Position numbers and translations under genes: made by a program. A model generated the notes under the pieces. That model made no database searches and was not told the DNA's origin. It saw only the letters and a program-made list of their open reading frames with translations. From assembly GCA_903891095.1 (NCBI GenBank), contig CAITDI010000046.1, forward strand, positions 1-64,000: 64,000 nt of DNA, written 5' to 3'. Positions 8,218 through 19,025 of this stretch are shown here, piece by piece; the first letter of the stretch is position 1, and each line of letters opens with the position of its first letter. The DNA is from an uncultured bacterium (GTDB lineage: Bacteria; Planctomycetota; Phycisphaerae; Phycisphaerales; SM1A02).

Positions 8218-9903
8218 TCAGCCTGCCTTCTTCTGAACATCCTTCTTAAGAACATCCACGGCGCCGTCGGTCTGCTTGACCGGCGGCGCTGTCGTTTCTG
8301 CCCTGAGCGGAACCTTTAGCATCAGAACATGCTGTCGACGTGCCTTGTCGCCGCCTTCGAACACCAGCAGCGTTTGGCCGTCGAGCGTCGTGGAGCACGA
8401 GCTGCCCGCTGCGCCGCCCCAGAGAACACGGGCAACGCTCCAGGTCGCGCCGAGGTCGGTCGATGTGAGCTCGCGCATCGGATTGGGAAGGGCGCCTTCT
8501 GGCTGCGCAATCGAGAGCGTCCCGTTTGGCGCAAGCAGGGCGGTTCCAGCAAGTGCGCCGCCTTCGTACTTGCTCGCAACGGTGAGAGCGCCATCATGAA
8601 GCACGCTCCGTTCCGTGCTTCGAGGAGTGCGGATCAGCGTGTTGGAAGCGTTCAGCCACACTGGCTCGCAGCCGATGTTTGCCGCAATGTTCGCGCCAAC
8701 GTTCGCACCAACGCCCGCGCCGATGTCGCGCGCGGTCCACTTGCCGTCACGGCCGCGCTCAATCGCGCATGCGTGCGGTTCGCGATTCGAGATCCGCGTG
8801 GCAAAGGCAACTGGATTGCCCTCGGCGGTTGATCGAATGGCGCCAGTCACAAGCTGAAGCGGCGCTCCGCTCGAATCGACTTCGGCGACCTTCTGAAAGT
8901 GGGCGCCGTCGCTGGATTCAAAGACATCGAGCTTCTCCACGAGCCGCTGCGGCGAGGGCGCCTGGACGATCAGCATCCACGCGCCGCCCGTGGAGTCCGC
9001 GCGCCAGCCAAGGAGCGCAAGGTCGGGCTGCACGCCGCCGAGATCAACGACGCTCGGCACGGCATCGACGTTGATGCCACGCACGTGGAGTTCGCTCTTG
9101 GAGGAGCCGTCGGCGGCCGTGCTGACAGCAATTGCTCCGACGAGCACGCGCTTGCCGTCAGACGCGACGGTGGGGTCGCGAAACTCATCGATGTCGCCAT
9201 CCGCGCTGGTGAACAGCGCAATGGGCCGAGGCTGCAGCGAATGGTCACCCTCCACCGAGCAGGCTTGGACTCGCATCACGCCGCCGCCGAGGTCGAACCC
9301 GACGCGACCAAGCGCGATGTCCTTGACGCCAATCGTGCCCATCTCGACGTCATTGATCCGAACGGCCAGTACGCCGTTGGCGCGAGCGATCTCGATCGAG
9401 ACCGGCGCCCCTGGGCGAGCCGTTGAAGGCCGCGAGTTCTCGAGCGGGAACTTGCCGCCGCCGAACAGACGGCCAGTGAGCACCGCGCCCCATTCGGGAT
9501 CGTCGAGCACGACACTGCCGCCGTCGAACGCGATCCCCGCGCCACGGCCGGTCGGCTCGTCGAACTCAATCGTCGCCGTCAGCTTGAAGTCGCCTTTGCC
9601 GATGCAGACCGTCGAATGCTGCCGCAGCCCTCTGCGTGCAGGGGAGACGTCGGTCGAATCGGTCGTGACGTGCCCTTGCGCTGCCTCGAGGCTGGTTCCA
9701 CGGAGGTCGGCGACATCGGCGGGCGCGCCAGGGCGCACGAGGACCGTCTCCTCACCAGCGAGCGGTGCAGCCGAGGAACGCGCACATGGGCTTGGGGTTG
9801 GGCTTGCGGCTGGGCTTGCGGTTGGGCTTGCGGTTGGGCTCGCCGTGGCACAGGCCACAAGAACGGTCAACGCGAGAACGATGGCGGATGTGCAGCGCGG
9901 CAT
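8218..9903 (-). CDS. BNR/sialidase-like lipoprotein
   Basis: A 561-aa lipoprotein. The lipobox is LVAC with Cys18, followed by a low-complexity ASPTASPTASPAASPTPSP spacer encoded by a 12-bp tandem repeat. Residues from about 45 to 210 look like a concanavalin-type jelly roll (FKLTATIEFDEPTGRGAG, VSIEIARANGVLAVRINDVE). The rest reads like a beta-propeller: RDPTVASDGKRVLVGAIAV, DLALLGWRADSTGG, and an Asp-box, S-T-D-L-G-A-T-W, near residue 480. Asp-boxes mark the BNR fold of sialidases and related glycan-binding proteins, but the Arg triad of true sialidases was not identified. ATG 9903 is the start nearest the signal peptide, and ATG 9915 is an equally possible start. An outer-membrane or periplasmic carbohydrate-related role is inferred. 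Confidence 0.75.
   Translation of the reverse strand: MPRCTSAIVLALTVLVACATASPTASPTASPAASPTPSPCARSSAAPLAGEETVLVRPGAPADVADLRGTSLEAAQGHVTTDSTDVSPARRGLRQHSTVCIGKGDFKLTATIEFDEPTGRGAGIAFDGGSVVLDDPEWGAVLTGRLFGGGKFPLENSRPSTARPGAPVSIEIARANGVLAVRINDVEMGTIGVKDIALGRVGFDLGGGVMRVQACSVEGDHSLQPRPIALFTSADGDIDEFRDPTVASDGKRVLVGAIAVSTAADGSSKSELHVRGINVDAVPSVVDLGGVQPDLALLGWRADSTGGAWMLIVQAPSPQRLVEKLDVFESSDGAHFQKVAEVDSSGAPLQLVTGAIRSTAEGNPVAFATRISNREPHACAIERGRDGKWTARDIGAGVGANVGANIAANIGCEPVWLNASNTLIRTPRSTERSVLHDGALTVASKYEGGALAGTALLAPNGTLSIAQPEGALPNPMRELTSTDLGATWSVARVLWGGAAGSSCSTTLDGQTLLVFEGGDKARRQHVLMLKVPLRAETTAPPVKQTDGAVDVLKKDVQKKAG
8675..8722. repeat. Degenerate 12-bp tandem repeat, 4 copies
   Basis: Four diverged 12-mers of the form a(t/c)gttcgc(g/a)cca. 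They encode a GANVGANIAANIG stretch in the BNR-like lipoprotein. Confidence 0.7.
9789..9848. repeat. 12-bp tandem repeat, 5 copies
   Basis: Five 12-mers, ggcttgcggttg, of which two are identical and the outer ones diverged. They encode the SPTA/SPAA spacer after the lipobox. Confidence 0.9.
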
Positions 9904-9978
9904 CTGACGCAACATACCCGAGCACAGCGTGGCGGTTGAGCCGCCCACGACCGCGCCGCGAGCCGGTGCCCAGCCGGC

Positions 9979-10947
9979 TTACGGATTCCAGGCGTTGAGG
10001 ATCTGAGCGATGTCCGAAGCGTCGACGAAGCCGTTGCCGTCCACGTCGCCGGCGGTGCCAGTGGTACCGAAGGAATTCAGCACCAGTGCGAGGTCGGTCG
10101 CGTTGACGCGCCCATCCTGCGAGAGATCGCCGAGGATGACGTTCACAAACACGCGCTGCGTGTCGCTCGTGCTTCGGCCGCACTCGTCGGTCACGGTCCA
10201 GGTGATCGTGACCGGGCTGTTGATGCGGTCATAGCCCGCGCTGATGTTGGTCTCGCCGTCGCTTCGAACGAAGCTCAGTCGGAGCACCGGCCCGCAGCCA
10301 GAGGCCGTCACCACGCCGACGCTGGTAAACAAGGTCATGGTGTTGTACGCAGGAGTGCCGACGACGTCCGGCGGAACAGTGATCTTCGGCGCTGCGCCGA
10401 CGTTGATCTCGTTCAAGGCCGCAAGTGCGGGCAAGATTGCCGTGCCTTGCGAGTCCGTGAGCAGGTTCCGAATCTTCGTGTTGTGACGGAACTGGATCAG
10501 CTCATCCGGGGTGCAATCGGCGGGCACGCGCAGAACGGTAAAGCGAAGTCGCTTGGCGACCACGTTGCCCGTCGTGGGCTGGTTGGTCGGGGAAATACCC
10601 ACGGCCATGTCGATGAAACCATCGACCGGGCTCGCCGAGAAGTAGATCGGCAAGTCAAATGGCTGGTCGCCGGGCTCAGCTCCCACAAAGTGGAGCACCG
10701 AGGCGTCGTACTGAAGCGAACTCTGAACGCCCACGATATTCGGGGCGTTGGGCCCAACGCGAACATCGACGATGAGATCCTGACCGACCTCTGCGCACCG
10801 ATTGGTCTTCAGCTGAAGCACCGAGGGCGTTCCGCCCGCGAATGCAGAGGCACTTGCAAGCAGCGCCAGGCAGCAAGACATGCAGCCAGTCATGCAGCCA
10901 GTCATGAAGCGAGGAAACATATGCGATCGCCATCCAGATTGAAGCAT
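9979..10947 (-). CDS. Secreted cohesin-like / HYR-like / dockerin-like protein
   Basis: A 322-aa exported protein. The signal peptide holds an unusual MTGCMTGC duplication before CLALLASASAFA. Residues of about 45-185 resemble a cohesin-type beta-sandwich (VGQDLIVDVRV, IVGVQSSLQYDASVLHFVGA, AKRLRFTVLR). A HYR-like Ig domain comes next (PKITVPPDVV, VTITWTVTDECGRS). Two dockerin-like repeats end the protein: DLSQDGRVNATDLALVLNSF and DVDGNGFVDASDIAQILNAW, then NP. ATG 10947 lies 1 bp after the stop of the upstream gene and behind AGGA, so translational coupling is likely. The two proteins share architecture, suggesting a duplicated pair. Carrying cohesin-like and dockerin-like modules on one chain could allow polymer-like assembly; this is inference. 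Confidence 0.82.
   Translation of the reverse strand: MLQSGWRSHMFPRFMTGCMTGCMSCCLALLASASAFAGGTPSVLQLKTNRCAEVGQDLIVDVRVGPNAPNIVGVQSSLQYDASVLHFVGAEPGDQPFDLPIYFSASPVDGFIDMAVGISPTNQPTTGNVVAKRLRFTVLRVPADCTPDELIQFRHNTKIRNLLTDSQGTAILPALAALNEINVGAAPKITVPPDVVGTPAYNTMTLFTSVGVVTASGCGPVLRLSFVRSDGETNISAGYDRINSPVTITWTVTDECGRSTSDTQRVFVNVILGDLSQDGRVNATDLALVLNSFGTTGTAGDVDGNGFVDASDIAQILNAWNP
10879..10902. repeat. 12-bp perfect tandem repeat in a signal peptide
   Basis: Two identical copies of catgcagccagt. They produce the MTGCMTGC duplication inside the signal peptide of the cohesin-like protein. Confidence 0.9.
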
Positions 10948-10948
10948 G

Positions 10949-11710
10949 TCACGTTCCTGGGCAGGGGCCCCAGTTAGAGAGGATCATTGAGAGATCGTTG
11001 GCGTTGACGGTGCCGTTTCCGTCAAGGTCGGCCGAACCAGGGCCACCCCATTGGCTCAGCAGTGCCGCCATGTCCTGCGCGTTGACCGCGCCGTTGCGAT
11101 CGATGTCGCCGACGCACGGAGGAGTCTGAACGATCGTCGCAGGATGAACCGCGCCGAGCACGTTCAAGCCCGGGACCGTGCCGTCGTAGACGATGGTGTC
11201 GGTCGGTGTGAAGATGTTGAGCGTCGGGAGAATGCTCACCGACGCAGACGTGAAGGCGGTCTTGACCTTGAATCGGAACGTCGTGACCTGCACGCCCGCA
11301 GCCGAGACCTGGACAGGATTGCCGAGCGGCGCAAGCGCGTAGTACAGCGCGTCGCCGTCGGTCGGCGGAGCGGCTTCATTGATGCCGGTGTAGTCGGACG
11401 CGGGCGTCGGAAAGTACGAACTGAGCAGCGGGACCGATCCAGTGGTGGTGAGCCCCATCAGCTGCAGTTGCTTTGGATTCCACTTGATGATGCAGTCGAT
11501 GGCGACGAAGCTCGTGCCCGTGAACGACTGGTTCACCTGGTTTGCGCGCAGCTTGACGTCGATGATCTGGTTGACCGCCACGGGAGCCGTCGGACCCACG
11601 AGCGTCAGATCGATCACGGACTGCGCGAACGATGCCGATGTCGCCACCGCACAGGCGAAGCCTGCGGCCAGAGCGCGCGCGATGACGATGGTCCGGTTTC
11701 CAAAAAGCAT
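10949..11710 (-). CDS. Secreted cohesin-like plus dockerin-like protein
   Basis: A 253-aa exported protein and first gene of a two-gene unit with the coupled 322-aa protein downstream. The signal peptide is MLFGNRTIVIARALAAGFAC through TSASFAQ. The body resembles a cohesin-type beta-sandwich: APVAVNQIIDVKLRA, FVAIDCIIKWNPKQLQL, VTTFRFKVKTA. Two dockerin-like repeats follow (DIDRNGAVNAQDMAALLSQW, DLDGNGTVNANDLSMILSNW) ending GPCPGT, the same WGPC ending as the large Cys-rich proteins nearby. ATG 11710 is chosen because it begins a clean signal peptide behind a purine-rich GGGGAAGAG. The longer in-frame extension upstream has atypical composition. It is likely secreted and Ca-stabilised; the binding partner is unknown. 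Confidence 0.83.
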   Translation of the reverse strand: MLFGNRTIVIARALAAGFACAVATSASFAQSVIDLTLVGPTAPVAVNQIIDVKLRANQVNQSFTGTSFVAIDCIIKWNPKQLQLMGLTTTGSVPLLSSYFPTPASDYTGINEAAPPTDGDALYYALAPLGNPVQVSAAGVQVTTFRFKVKTAFTSASVSILPTLNIFTPTDTIVYDGTVPGLNVLGAVHPATIVQTPPCVGDIDRNGAVNAQDMAALLSQWGGPGSADLDGNGTVNANDLSMILSNWGPCPGT

Positions 11711-11886
11711 TTGTCGTCTCTTCCCCCAGAATGAAGGGGAGGGCGATCCCAAGATGACGCCCCGATTCCCCTGATCTAGTTGGGTGATGATGACACCGCC
11801 CGCAGGTCCTGCAAGCGTGGCCAAGTGATTCTGGAGATATTGATGGCTTCGCGTCCGGCGATAACGTCGAGCGAAACTCCGCGCCG

Positions 11887-12705
11887 ATGACGGAATCGAA
11901 AATGGCTGATCCCGCCGCGCGGAGCAGGGGTTACACGGACTCTGCATCGCTTCACCGGACCGCAACCAGCGGATTCGCGCATCGCATCCTTGCGAACTAC
12001 CGTGCAAGCTCGATGCCCGATATCAATCAGCACCACGTCCCAGGCTTTGGTCCCGACAGATGTGCGGCCTACCTCAATGGAACCGAGGGGGCGCCGCCCC
12101 GTGAGCTGCTCGTGCGAACGATGGATTCGCTGCGCAGCAAGCATGCAGGCGACGCGCGACTGCGCGCACTCGACCTCGGTTGCGGTCCTGGTCGCGAGTG
12201 CGTCGCGATGCTCCAGCGCGGATTCCGCGTGATCGCGATCGACCCATACGAAGAGATGCTCGTGCGAGCCCGTGCACTCATAGCGTCCGATTGCGCTGAA
12301 CTCGCGGACCAGATCGTGTTCGTCAAGGCGACACTCGAGCAGCACGCGCCCACCATCACGCCGGACTCCCTCGATCTGGTGCACGCAGGATTCGTGCTGC
12401 CGTTCGTTGCGCCTGCCGAGTTTGCGCGGTCGTTTGCGCTGCTTCGGTCTGGAATCGCGCCCGGTGGCTACTTCGTGGGGCAGTTCTTTGGTCCCGACGA
12501 CGAGTTCATCCGAACGAGCCCGAAGTCGGCCATGACCTCGCACGGCGCTGCTGACATCCCAGTCCTCTTCGACGGATTCGATCTATTGGAGCACGAGGAG
12601 GTCAACCGCGAAGGCCGAATCGGCCAAGGTCGCACCGGTCGCACCGGCCGCACCAAGTGGTGGCATGTGCACCATGTCGTCGCTCGCCGCCGTTCAGACG
12701 GCTGA
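11887..12705 (+). CDS. SAM-dependent class I methyltransferase
   Basis: A 272-aa protein with a Rossmann-type methyltransferase core. Motif I is RALDLGCGPGRE (about residues 93-104), motif II acidic is VIAIDPYEEML, and post-I LDLVHAGFVLPFV precedes a typical GIAPGGYFVGQFFG strand. The C-terminus ends with KWWHVHHVVARR after a Gly/Arg repeat (GRTGRTGRT) coded by 9-bp tandem repeats. The GRFD-like overall shape resembles TehB-type small-molecule methyltransferases, but the substrate is unknown. The start is uncertain. ATG 11887, ATG 11902 and ATG 12013 are all in frame and none has a strong Shine-Dalgarno. The conserved fold begins after 12013, so the true protein may be as short as 230 aa. Confidence 0.75.
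   Translation: MTESKMADPAARSRGYTDSASLHRTATSGFAHRILANYRASSMPDINQHHVPGFGPDRCAAYLNGTEGAPPRELLVRTMDSLRSKHAGDARLRALDLGCGPGRECVAMLQRGFRVIAIDPYEEMLVRARALIASDCAELADQIVFVKATLEQHAPTITPDSLDLVHAGFVLPFVAPAEFARSFALLRSGIAPGGYFVGQFFGPDDEFIRTSPKSAMTSHGAADIPVLFDGFDLLEHEEVNREGRIGQGRTGRTGRTKWWHVHHVVARRRSDG
12628..12654. repeat. 9-bp tandem repeat, 3 copies
   Basis: ggtcgcacc occurs twice, followed by ggccgcacc. It encodes the GRTGRTGRT segment near the end of the methyltransferase. Confidence 0.85.
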
Positions 12706-12720
12706 CGGCACCTCGTCAGA

Positions 12721-12792
12721 AGCGGGCGAAGGGGATCGAACCCTCGACATTCAGCTTGGAAGGCTGACGCTCTACCACTGAGCTACGCCCGC
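12721..12792 (-). tRNA. tRNA-Gly (anticodon TCC)
   Basis: The minus strand folds into a full cloverleaf. The 7-bp acceptor is GCGGGCG/CGCCCGC and the D-arm is GCTCAGTGGTAGAGC. The anticodon stem TCAGC/GCTGA holds loop CTTCCAA, and the T-arm is GAGGGTTCGATCCCCTT. The anticodon TCC reads GGA and GGG. The 3' CCA is not encoded. Confidence 0.96.
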
Positions 12793-13039
12793 AATGGGAG
12801 CGAGAATATAGCGCATGGGGCCGCATGCTGCAGGAACATGCGCCTATTCAGGCACCCCAATTCGGGGCAACAATCGCTATCATCTCGCCCCCTCGCCGAC
12901 TTCGGTCGCGCGGGAAGCGGCTGGACGTCGCCGGGCGGAGGATCCCGGCGCGACAACCGCTCAACGTTGCAAGAGTCAGAGACCTTTTTTCAGTCCTAGT
13001 GGCGTAATGACTACTCCACGCAATAGGAAGACAGCCCAT

Positions 13040-15535
<2,496 letters not shown>

Positions 15536-15560
15536 GTCCTTCGATCAAGCAAACAATCAC

Positions 15561-15597
15561 GGGCCGCTCGGATCTCCGAGCGGCCCGTTTCTTTTTT
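15561..15597 (+). terminator. Rho-independent terminator of hppA
   Basis: A perfect 12-bp stem (gggccgctcgga with its complement, 15561-15586) around a short loop, followed by gtttctttttt. Confidence 0.9.
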
Positions 15598-15628
15598 CGC
15601 CAGCTGCTGACTTCGCTGGCCGCTGCGC

Positions 15629-16381
15629 CTAGCGCTCTTCGTTGAAGCCGAGCCCAACTCCCGCGAGGAGCTCGGTGAACTTGCGACTCGGCGGCGCGGA
15701 CGCGTCGACGCGGGTCCCGTTGGGATGCGCGAACCCGAGCCTCCACGCGTGCAGGCCCAGCGTGCGATCATCTGGCTTGTGCGGCGGGAGAACCTTTGCG
15801 CCGACGCCGTAGACCTGATCGCCGGCGACGGGGAACCCGAGATGCGCGAGGTGCACGCGGATCTGATGGAGTCGACCGCTGTGCGGCTCGCACGCGACAA
15901 GCGTGTGCGTGGTGCTGGTCGCAAGCACCTCGACATCCGTCTTGGCGGGCTTGCCTGCGCGAGCGACCACGCTCACGAGCCGCGTGCCCTCGGCCGACGG
16001 GACGCGCTGTTCCTCGAGGTTGAGCTCGATCTGCTGCGTGCCTGCGCGCATGCGGCCCTTGACGATCGCCAGGTAGCGCTTCGCAACGGTCCTCGCCTCG
16101 AACTGCGCGCGGATGAAGTCGTAGGACTCAGGCGTGACCGCACAGGCGACGCAGCCGCTGGTCTGACGATCGAGCCGGTGCAGCAAGCCGTAGTCGCGGC
16201 GCTCGCCCAATCGAAGCAGCTTGCCCCCGTAGCGCGCAACCAACGCGTTCAGCAGGCTGTCCTCGCGATGCGAGGCGCCTGGTTCCGTGACCATGCCCGG
16301 CGCCTTGTTCGCGACGACCACGCTCTCGTCCTGGTAGATCAGTTCGAGTCGCAGTCGCGGATTGGGAGCGGGTTGGGCCAC
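15629..16381 (-). CDS. RluA-family pseudouridine synthase
   Basis: A 250-aa RNA pseudouridine synthase of the RluA/C/D family, which isomerises uridines in rRNA or tRNA. The catalytic loop is YGLLHRLDRQTSG with the essential Asp in HRLDR. Other marks are NKAPGMVTEPG, the KRYLAIVKG strand, and GRLHQIRVHLAHLGFPVAGDQVYG. There is no N-terminal S4 domain; the protein starts directly with the catalytic fold, as in RluA or TruC rather than RluC/RluD. The target uridine cannot be told from sequence. It is divergent from the aminotransferase gene, with only 43 bp between the starts, so the two promoters must overlap. Confidence 0.92.
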   Translation of the reverse strand: MAQPAPNPRLRLELIYQDESVVVANKAPGMVTEPGASHREDSLLNALVARYGGKLLRLGERRDYGLLHRLDRQTSGCVACAVTPESYDFIRAQFEARTVAKRYLAIVKGRMRAGTQQIELNLEEQRVPSAEGTRLVSVVARAGKPAKTDVEVLATSTTHTLVACEPHSGRLHQIRVHLAHLGFPVAGDQVYGVGAKVLPPHKPDDRTLGLHAWRLGFAHPNGTRVDASAPPSRKFTELLAGVGLGFNEER

Positions 16382-16424
16382 GCGAGCACTCTACCGATCG
16401 CGCGGCGATAGGTACGATCCATCG

Positions 16425-17615
16425 ATGCGCACACTCGGCGTCAACTCCCGGCTGAAACCATTCGGTGCAACGATCTTCGCGGAGATGACGGCGCTGGCCG
16501 TCAAGCACAACGCCTTCAACCTGGGGCAGGGCGCGCCGGATTTCGACGGGCCTGAGTTCCTCAAGGAGGCCGCGATCAAGGCGATTCGCGATGGTCGCGG
16601 GCAGTACGCGCGCATGACGGGACTGCCCGAGCTCACCAAGGCGATCGCGGAGCGATTCCACAAGACAAGCGGGATGTCGTACGACCCCGAGCGCGACATC
16701 GTCGTGACATGCGGCGCGACCGAGGCGATCGTCGACTGCATGATCTCGCTGATCGAGCCGGGCGACGAAGTGCTGATGTTCGAGCCGTTCTACGACTCGT
16801 ACCCGGCCGCGGTCGCGATGGCCGGCGGTGTTTCCAAGGTCGTCACGCTCGAGGCACCTGCGTTCCGCATCGATGAAGCGGCGATTCGCGCGGCGATCAC
16901 GCCCAAGACCCGCGTGATGCTGGTCAACAGCCCGCACAATCCCAGCGGACGCATTCTCGACGACGCGGAGCGCGCGATCGTTGCGCGCATCGCCAACGAG
17001 TTCGACCTGATCGTGATCAGCGACGAGGTCTACGAGGAGCTGTGGTACGAGACGCGGCACCGCACGCTCGTGCTCGAGCCAGGCATGCGCGAGCGAACGA
17101 TCGTGCTCGGTAGCCTCGGCAAGAGTTTCTCCTTCACTGGCTGGAAAGTCGGCTGGGCGATCGCGCCCGCGCCGCTCGCAGCGGCGGTGCGATCCGCGCA
17201 TCAATTCGCGAGCTTCTGCGCGGCTACGCCGCTGCAGGTCGCCGCGGCCGCCGCGCTCACAGCGCCCGAGACCTACTTCGACGAGTTCCGCGCCGAGTAC
17301 CGCGCGCGCCGTGATCGAATGGTCTTCGGCCTGCGCGAGTGCGGTTTCACTTGCGATCTTCCGCAGGGCAGCTACTTCGCGCTCGCCGATCACTCGTCGT
17401 TCGGCTTTGCCGATGACTTTGCGTTCTGCCGCCATCTGGTCGAGCACGGCGGCGTCGCCGCAATTCCGCCAGGCGCGTTCTATGCGAACAGGTCGAAGGC
17501 GAAGTCGCTCGTGCGCTTCGCGTTCTGCAAGAAGGACGCGACCATCGACGGCGCGCTCGAGCGTCTTGCGAAGTACCGCGCGAAGTTTGAGTCCGGCGAA
17601 CTCGCGGCGACGTGA
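16425..17615 (+). CDS. PLP-dependent class I aminotransferase (KAT/methionine-aminotransferase-like)
   Basis: A 396-aa fold-type I aminotransferase. Family marks in order: FNLGQGAPDFDGP near the N-terminus, QYARMTGLPEL, TCGATEAI, LVNSPHNPSG (substrate/PLP Asn), ISDEVYEELWY (Asp and Tyr to PLP), SLGKSFSFTGWKVGW with the Schiff-base Lys in S-L-G-K, and the C-terminal VRFAFCKKD with the substrate Arg. The QGxPDF and SFSFTGWKVG wording is typical of kynurenine-oxoglutarate and methionine (YbdL) aminotransferases. Amino-acid specificity is therefore a guess. ATG 16425 gives the usual N-terminus (MRTLGVNSRLKPFGATIFAEM). The gene stands alone, with a shared hairpin before convergent rplU. Confidence 0.9.
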   Translation: MRTLGVNSRLKPFGATIFAEMTALAVKHNAFNLGQGAPDFDGPEFLKEAAIKAIRDGRGQYARMTGLPELTKAIAERFHKTSGMSYDPERDIVVTCGATEAIVDCMISLIEPGDEVLMFEPFYDSYPAAVAMAGGVSKVVTLEAPAFRIDEAAIRAAITPKTRVMLVNSPHNPSGRILDDAERAIVARIANEFDLIVISDEVYEELWYETRHRTLVLEPGMRERTIVLGSLGKSFSFTGWKVGWAIAPAPLAAAVRSAHQFASFCAATPLQVAAAAALTAPETYFDEFRAEYRARRDRMVFGLRECGFTCDLPQGSYFALADHSSFGFADDFAFCRHLVEHGGVAAIPPGAFYANRSKAKSLVRFAFCKKDATIDGALERLAKYRAKFESGELAAT

Positions 17616-17639
17616 GCCTGATCACGCGCGGCAGTTTCA

Positions 17640-17671
17640 AAACGACAAAGGCCGTGACTTTCGTCACGGCC
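17640..17671 (-). terminator. Terminator of rplU
   Basis: An 8-bp perfect stem, ggccgtga/tcacggcc (17650-17671). On the minus strand it is followed by TTTGTCGTTTTG. It could also slow the convergent aminotransferase transcript. Confidence 0.75.
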
Positions 17672-17768
17672 CTATGAACGTCGCGGGTCAACGGGGCGCA
17701 CTGCAGGCTCGAACCTCAGACGCCCTCGTGAGGCACTGAGGAATCGGCGCAGCGCGCTGCGCCAACGA

Positions 17769-18089
17769 TCACGCGTTGATCGAGAGAACTTCGATGCGGG
17801 TGTAGTGCTGCTTGTGGCCGATCGTCTTGCGATAGCCCTTGCGGCGCTTGTACTTGCCGACGAGAACCTTCGGACCATCGGACTCGCCGAGGACCTTCGC
17901 GGTCACCGTGGCGCCCGAGAGGTAGGGGAGGCCAATCTTGGCCGCCGAACCAGCAGCGACATCGCCAACAGCGAGCACGCGGTCAAAGGTGATGGTCGAG
18001 CCGTCTGCCGCCTCGCGGAGGTCAACGTCGATGACGTCGCCCTTCTGGAGCTTGATCTGGGTACCGCTGTCTTCGATGATCGCGTACAT
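17769..18089 (-). CDS. rplU: 50S ribosomal protein bL21
   Basis: A 106-aa ribosomal protein of the large subunit that binds 23S rRNA domain V. The sequence matches bL21 throughout: MYAIIEDSGTQIKLQKGDVI, RVLAVGD, VTAKVLGESDGPKVLVGKYK, then the basic RRKGYRKTIGHKQHYTRIEV signature. ATG 18089 has AGAAGGAA upstream at proper spacing. In most bacteria rplU is followed by rpmA (bL27). Here it is followed by a terminator and the convergent aminotransferase, so rpmA must be elsewhere. It is divergent from rnpB. Confidence 0.97.
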   Translation of the reverse strand: MYAIIEDSGTQIKLQKGDVIDVDLREAADGSTITFDRVLAVGDVAAGSAAKIGLPYLSGATVTAKVLGESDGPKVLVGKYKRRKGYRKTIGHKQHYTRIEVLSINA

Positions 18090-18171
18090 GTCGTGGGGTT
18101 CCTTCTGACCTCGGGTGCGCCGAGGCGAATGGAGGAGGATACCAAATCCGCCCGAATCCTCAAGTCCTTCT

Positions 18172-18200
18172 TTCGATACGGGTACCCCTGCGCGTAAACT
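18172..18200 (+). promoter_or_regulatory. Candidate sigma70 promoter of rnpB
   Basis: A -10-like taaact (18195-18200) lies about 6 nt before the predicted 5' end of RNase P RNA, at the correct distance. The -35 (ttcgat, 17 nt upstream) is weak. Confidence 0.4.
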
Positions 18201-18204
18201 CCGC

Positions 18205-18614
<410 letters not shown>

Positions 18615-18622
18615 GCAGCAAT

Positions 18623-18661
18623 GGGTGGCCCGCCTGAGATGGTGGGCCACCCTCCTTTTTG
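18623..18661 (+). terminator. Terminator of rnpB
   Basis: The stem gggtggcccgcc/ggtgggccaccc-like (18623-18652) is followed by tccttttt. Confidence 0.85.
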
Positions 18662-19011
18662 TGGTTTCTCGCGCACCGAGCGCTACATATTGGTGGCGGA
18701 TCGGGCGCGGACGCGATCGATTGCGTGCGCGAGGCGCGGATCTTTGGGTTTTTCGCTTGTCTTTCGGCTCCGAGTCGCCAAGATACGCCTCCTTCGGAGC
18801 GGAAACGCCCGACGGCAGGCGCCGAGCACGGGCCTGAGGAGCGCGGCACACGCAAGGCAGCGGCCGCGGCTGCAGTCCTAGGAGAGTTGTTTCGGCGCTC
18901 CAGGCCCGACCTTTTGAGTCGGCCACGAGCGCCCTCCAGGAAGAACTCCAGGAAGAACTCTAGGAAGAAGTTGGGTGACCGGCACCTCCGGTCGAAAGCA
19001 CGCAGGAAGCC
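18662..19011. other. 350-bp region without a recognisable gene
   Basis: No frame here has plausible protein character. Its right half is full of short direct repeats: three ggaagaac 12-mers at 18935-18970 and two gcaggaagccat at 19002-19025. The latter supply the start region of the next gene. No clear promoter was found. Confidence 0.5.
18935..18970. repeat. 12-bp tandem repeat, 3 copies
   Basis: tccaggaagaac occurs twice, then tctaggaagaag. It lies in the non-coding leader of the 250-aa unknown protein. Confidence 0.9.
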
Positions 19012-19025
19012 ATGCAGGAAGCCAT
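19002..19025. repeat. 12-bp tandem repeat duplicating a start site
   Basis: Two perfect copies of gcaggaagccat, each followed by g. Each copy creates an AGGAAG-CC-ATG unit, and the two ATGs (19012 and 19024) are in the same frame. Confidence 0.9.

Noticed and set aside
9789-9848. Possible CRISPR array from short tandem repeats
   Set aside because: Units are 12 bp and abut without spacers, and they code for a Pro/Ser linker. No cas genes are seen.
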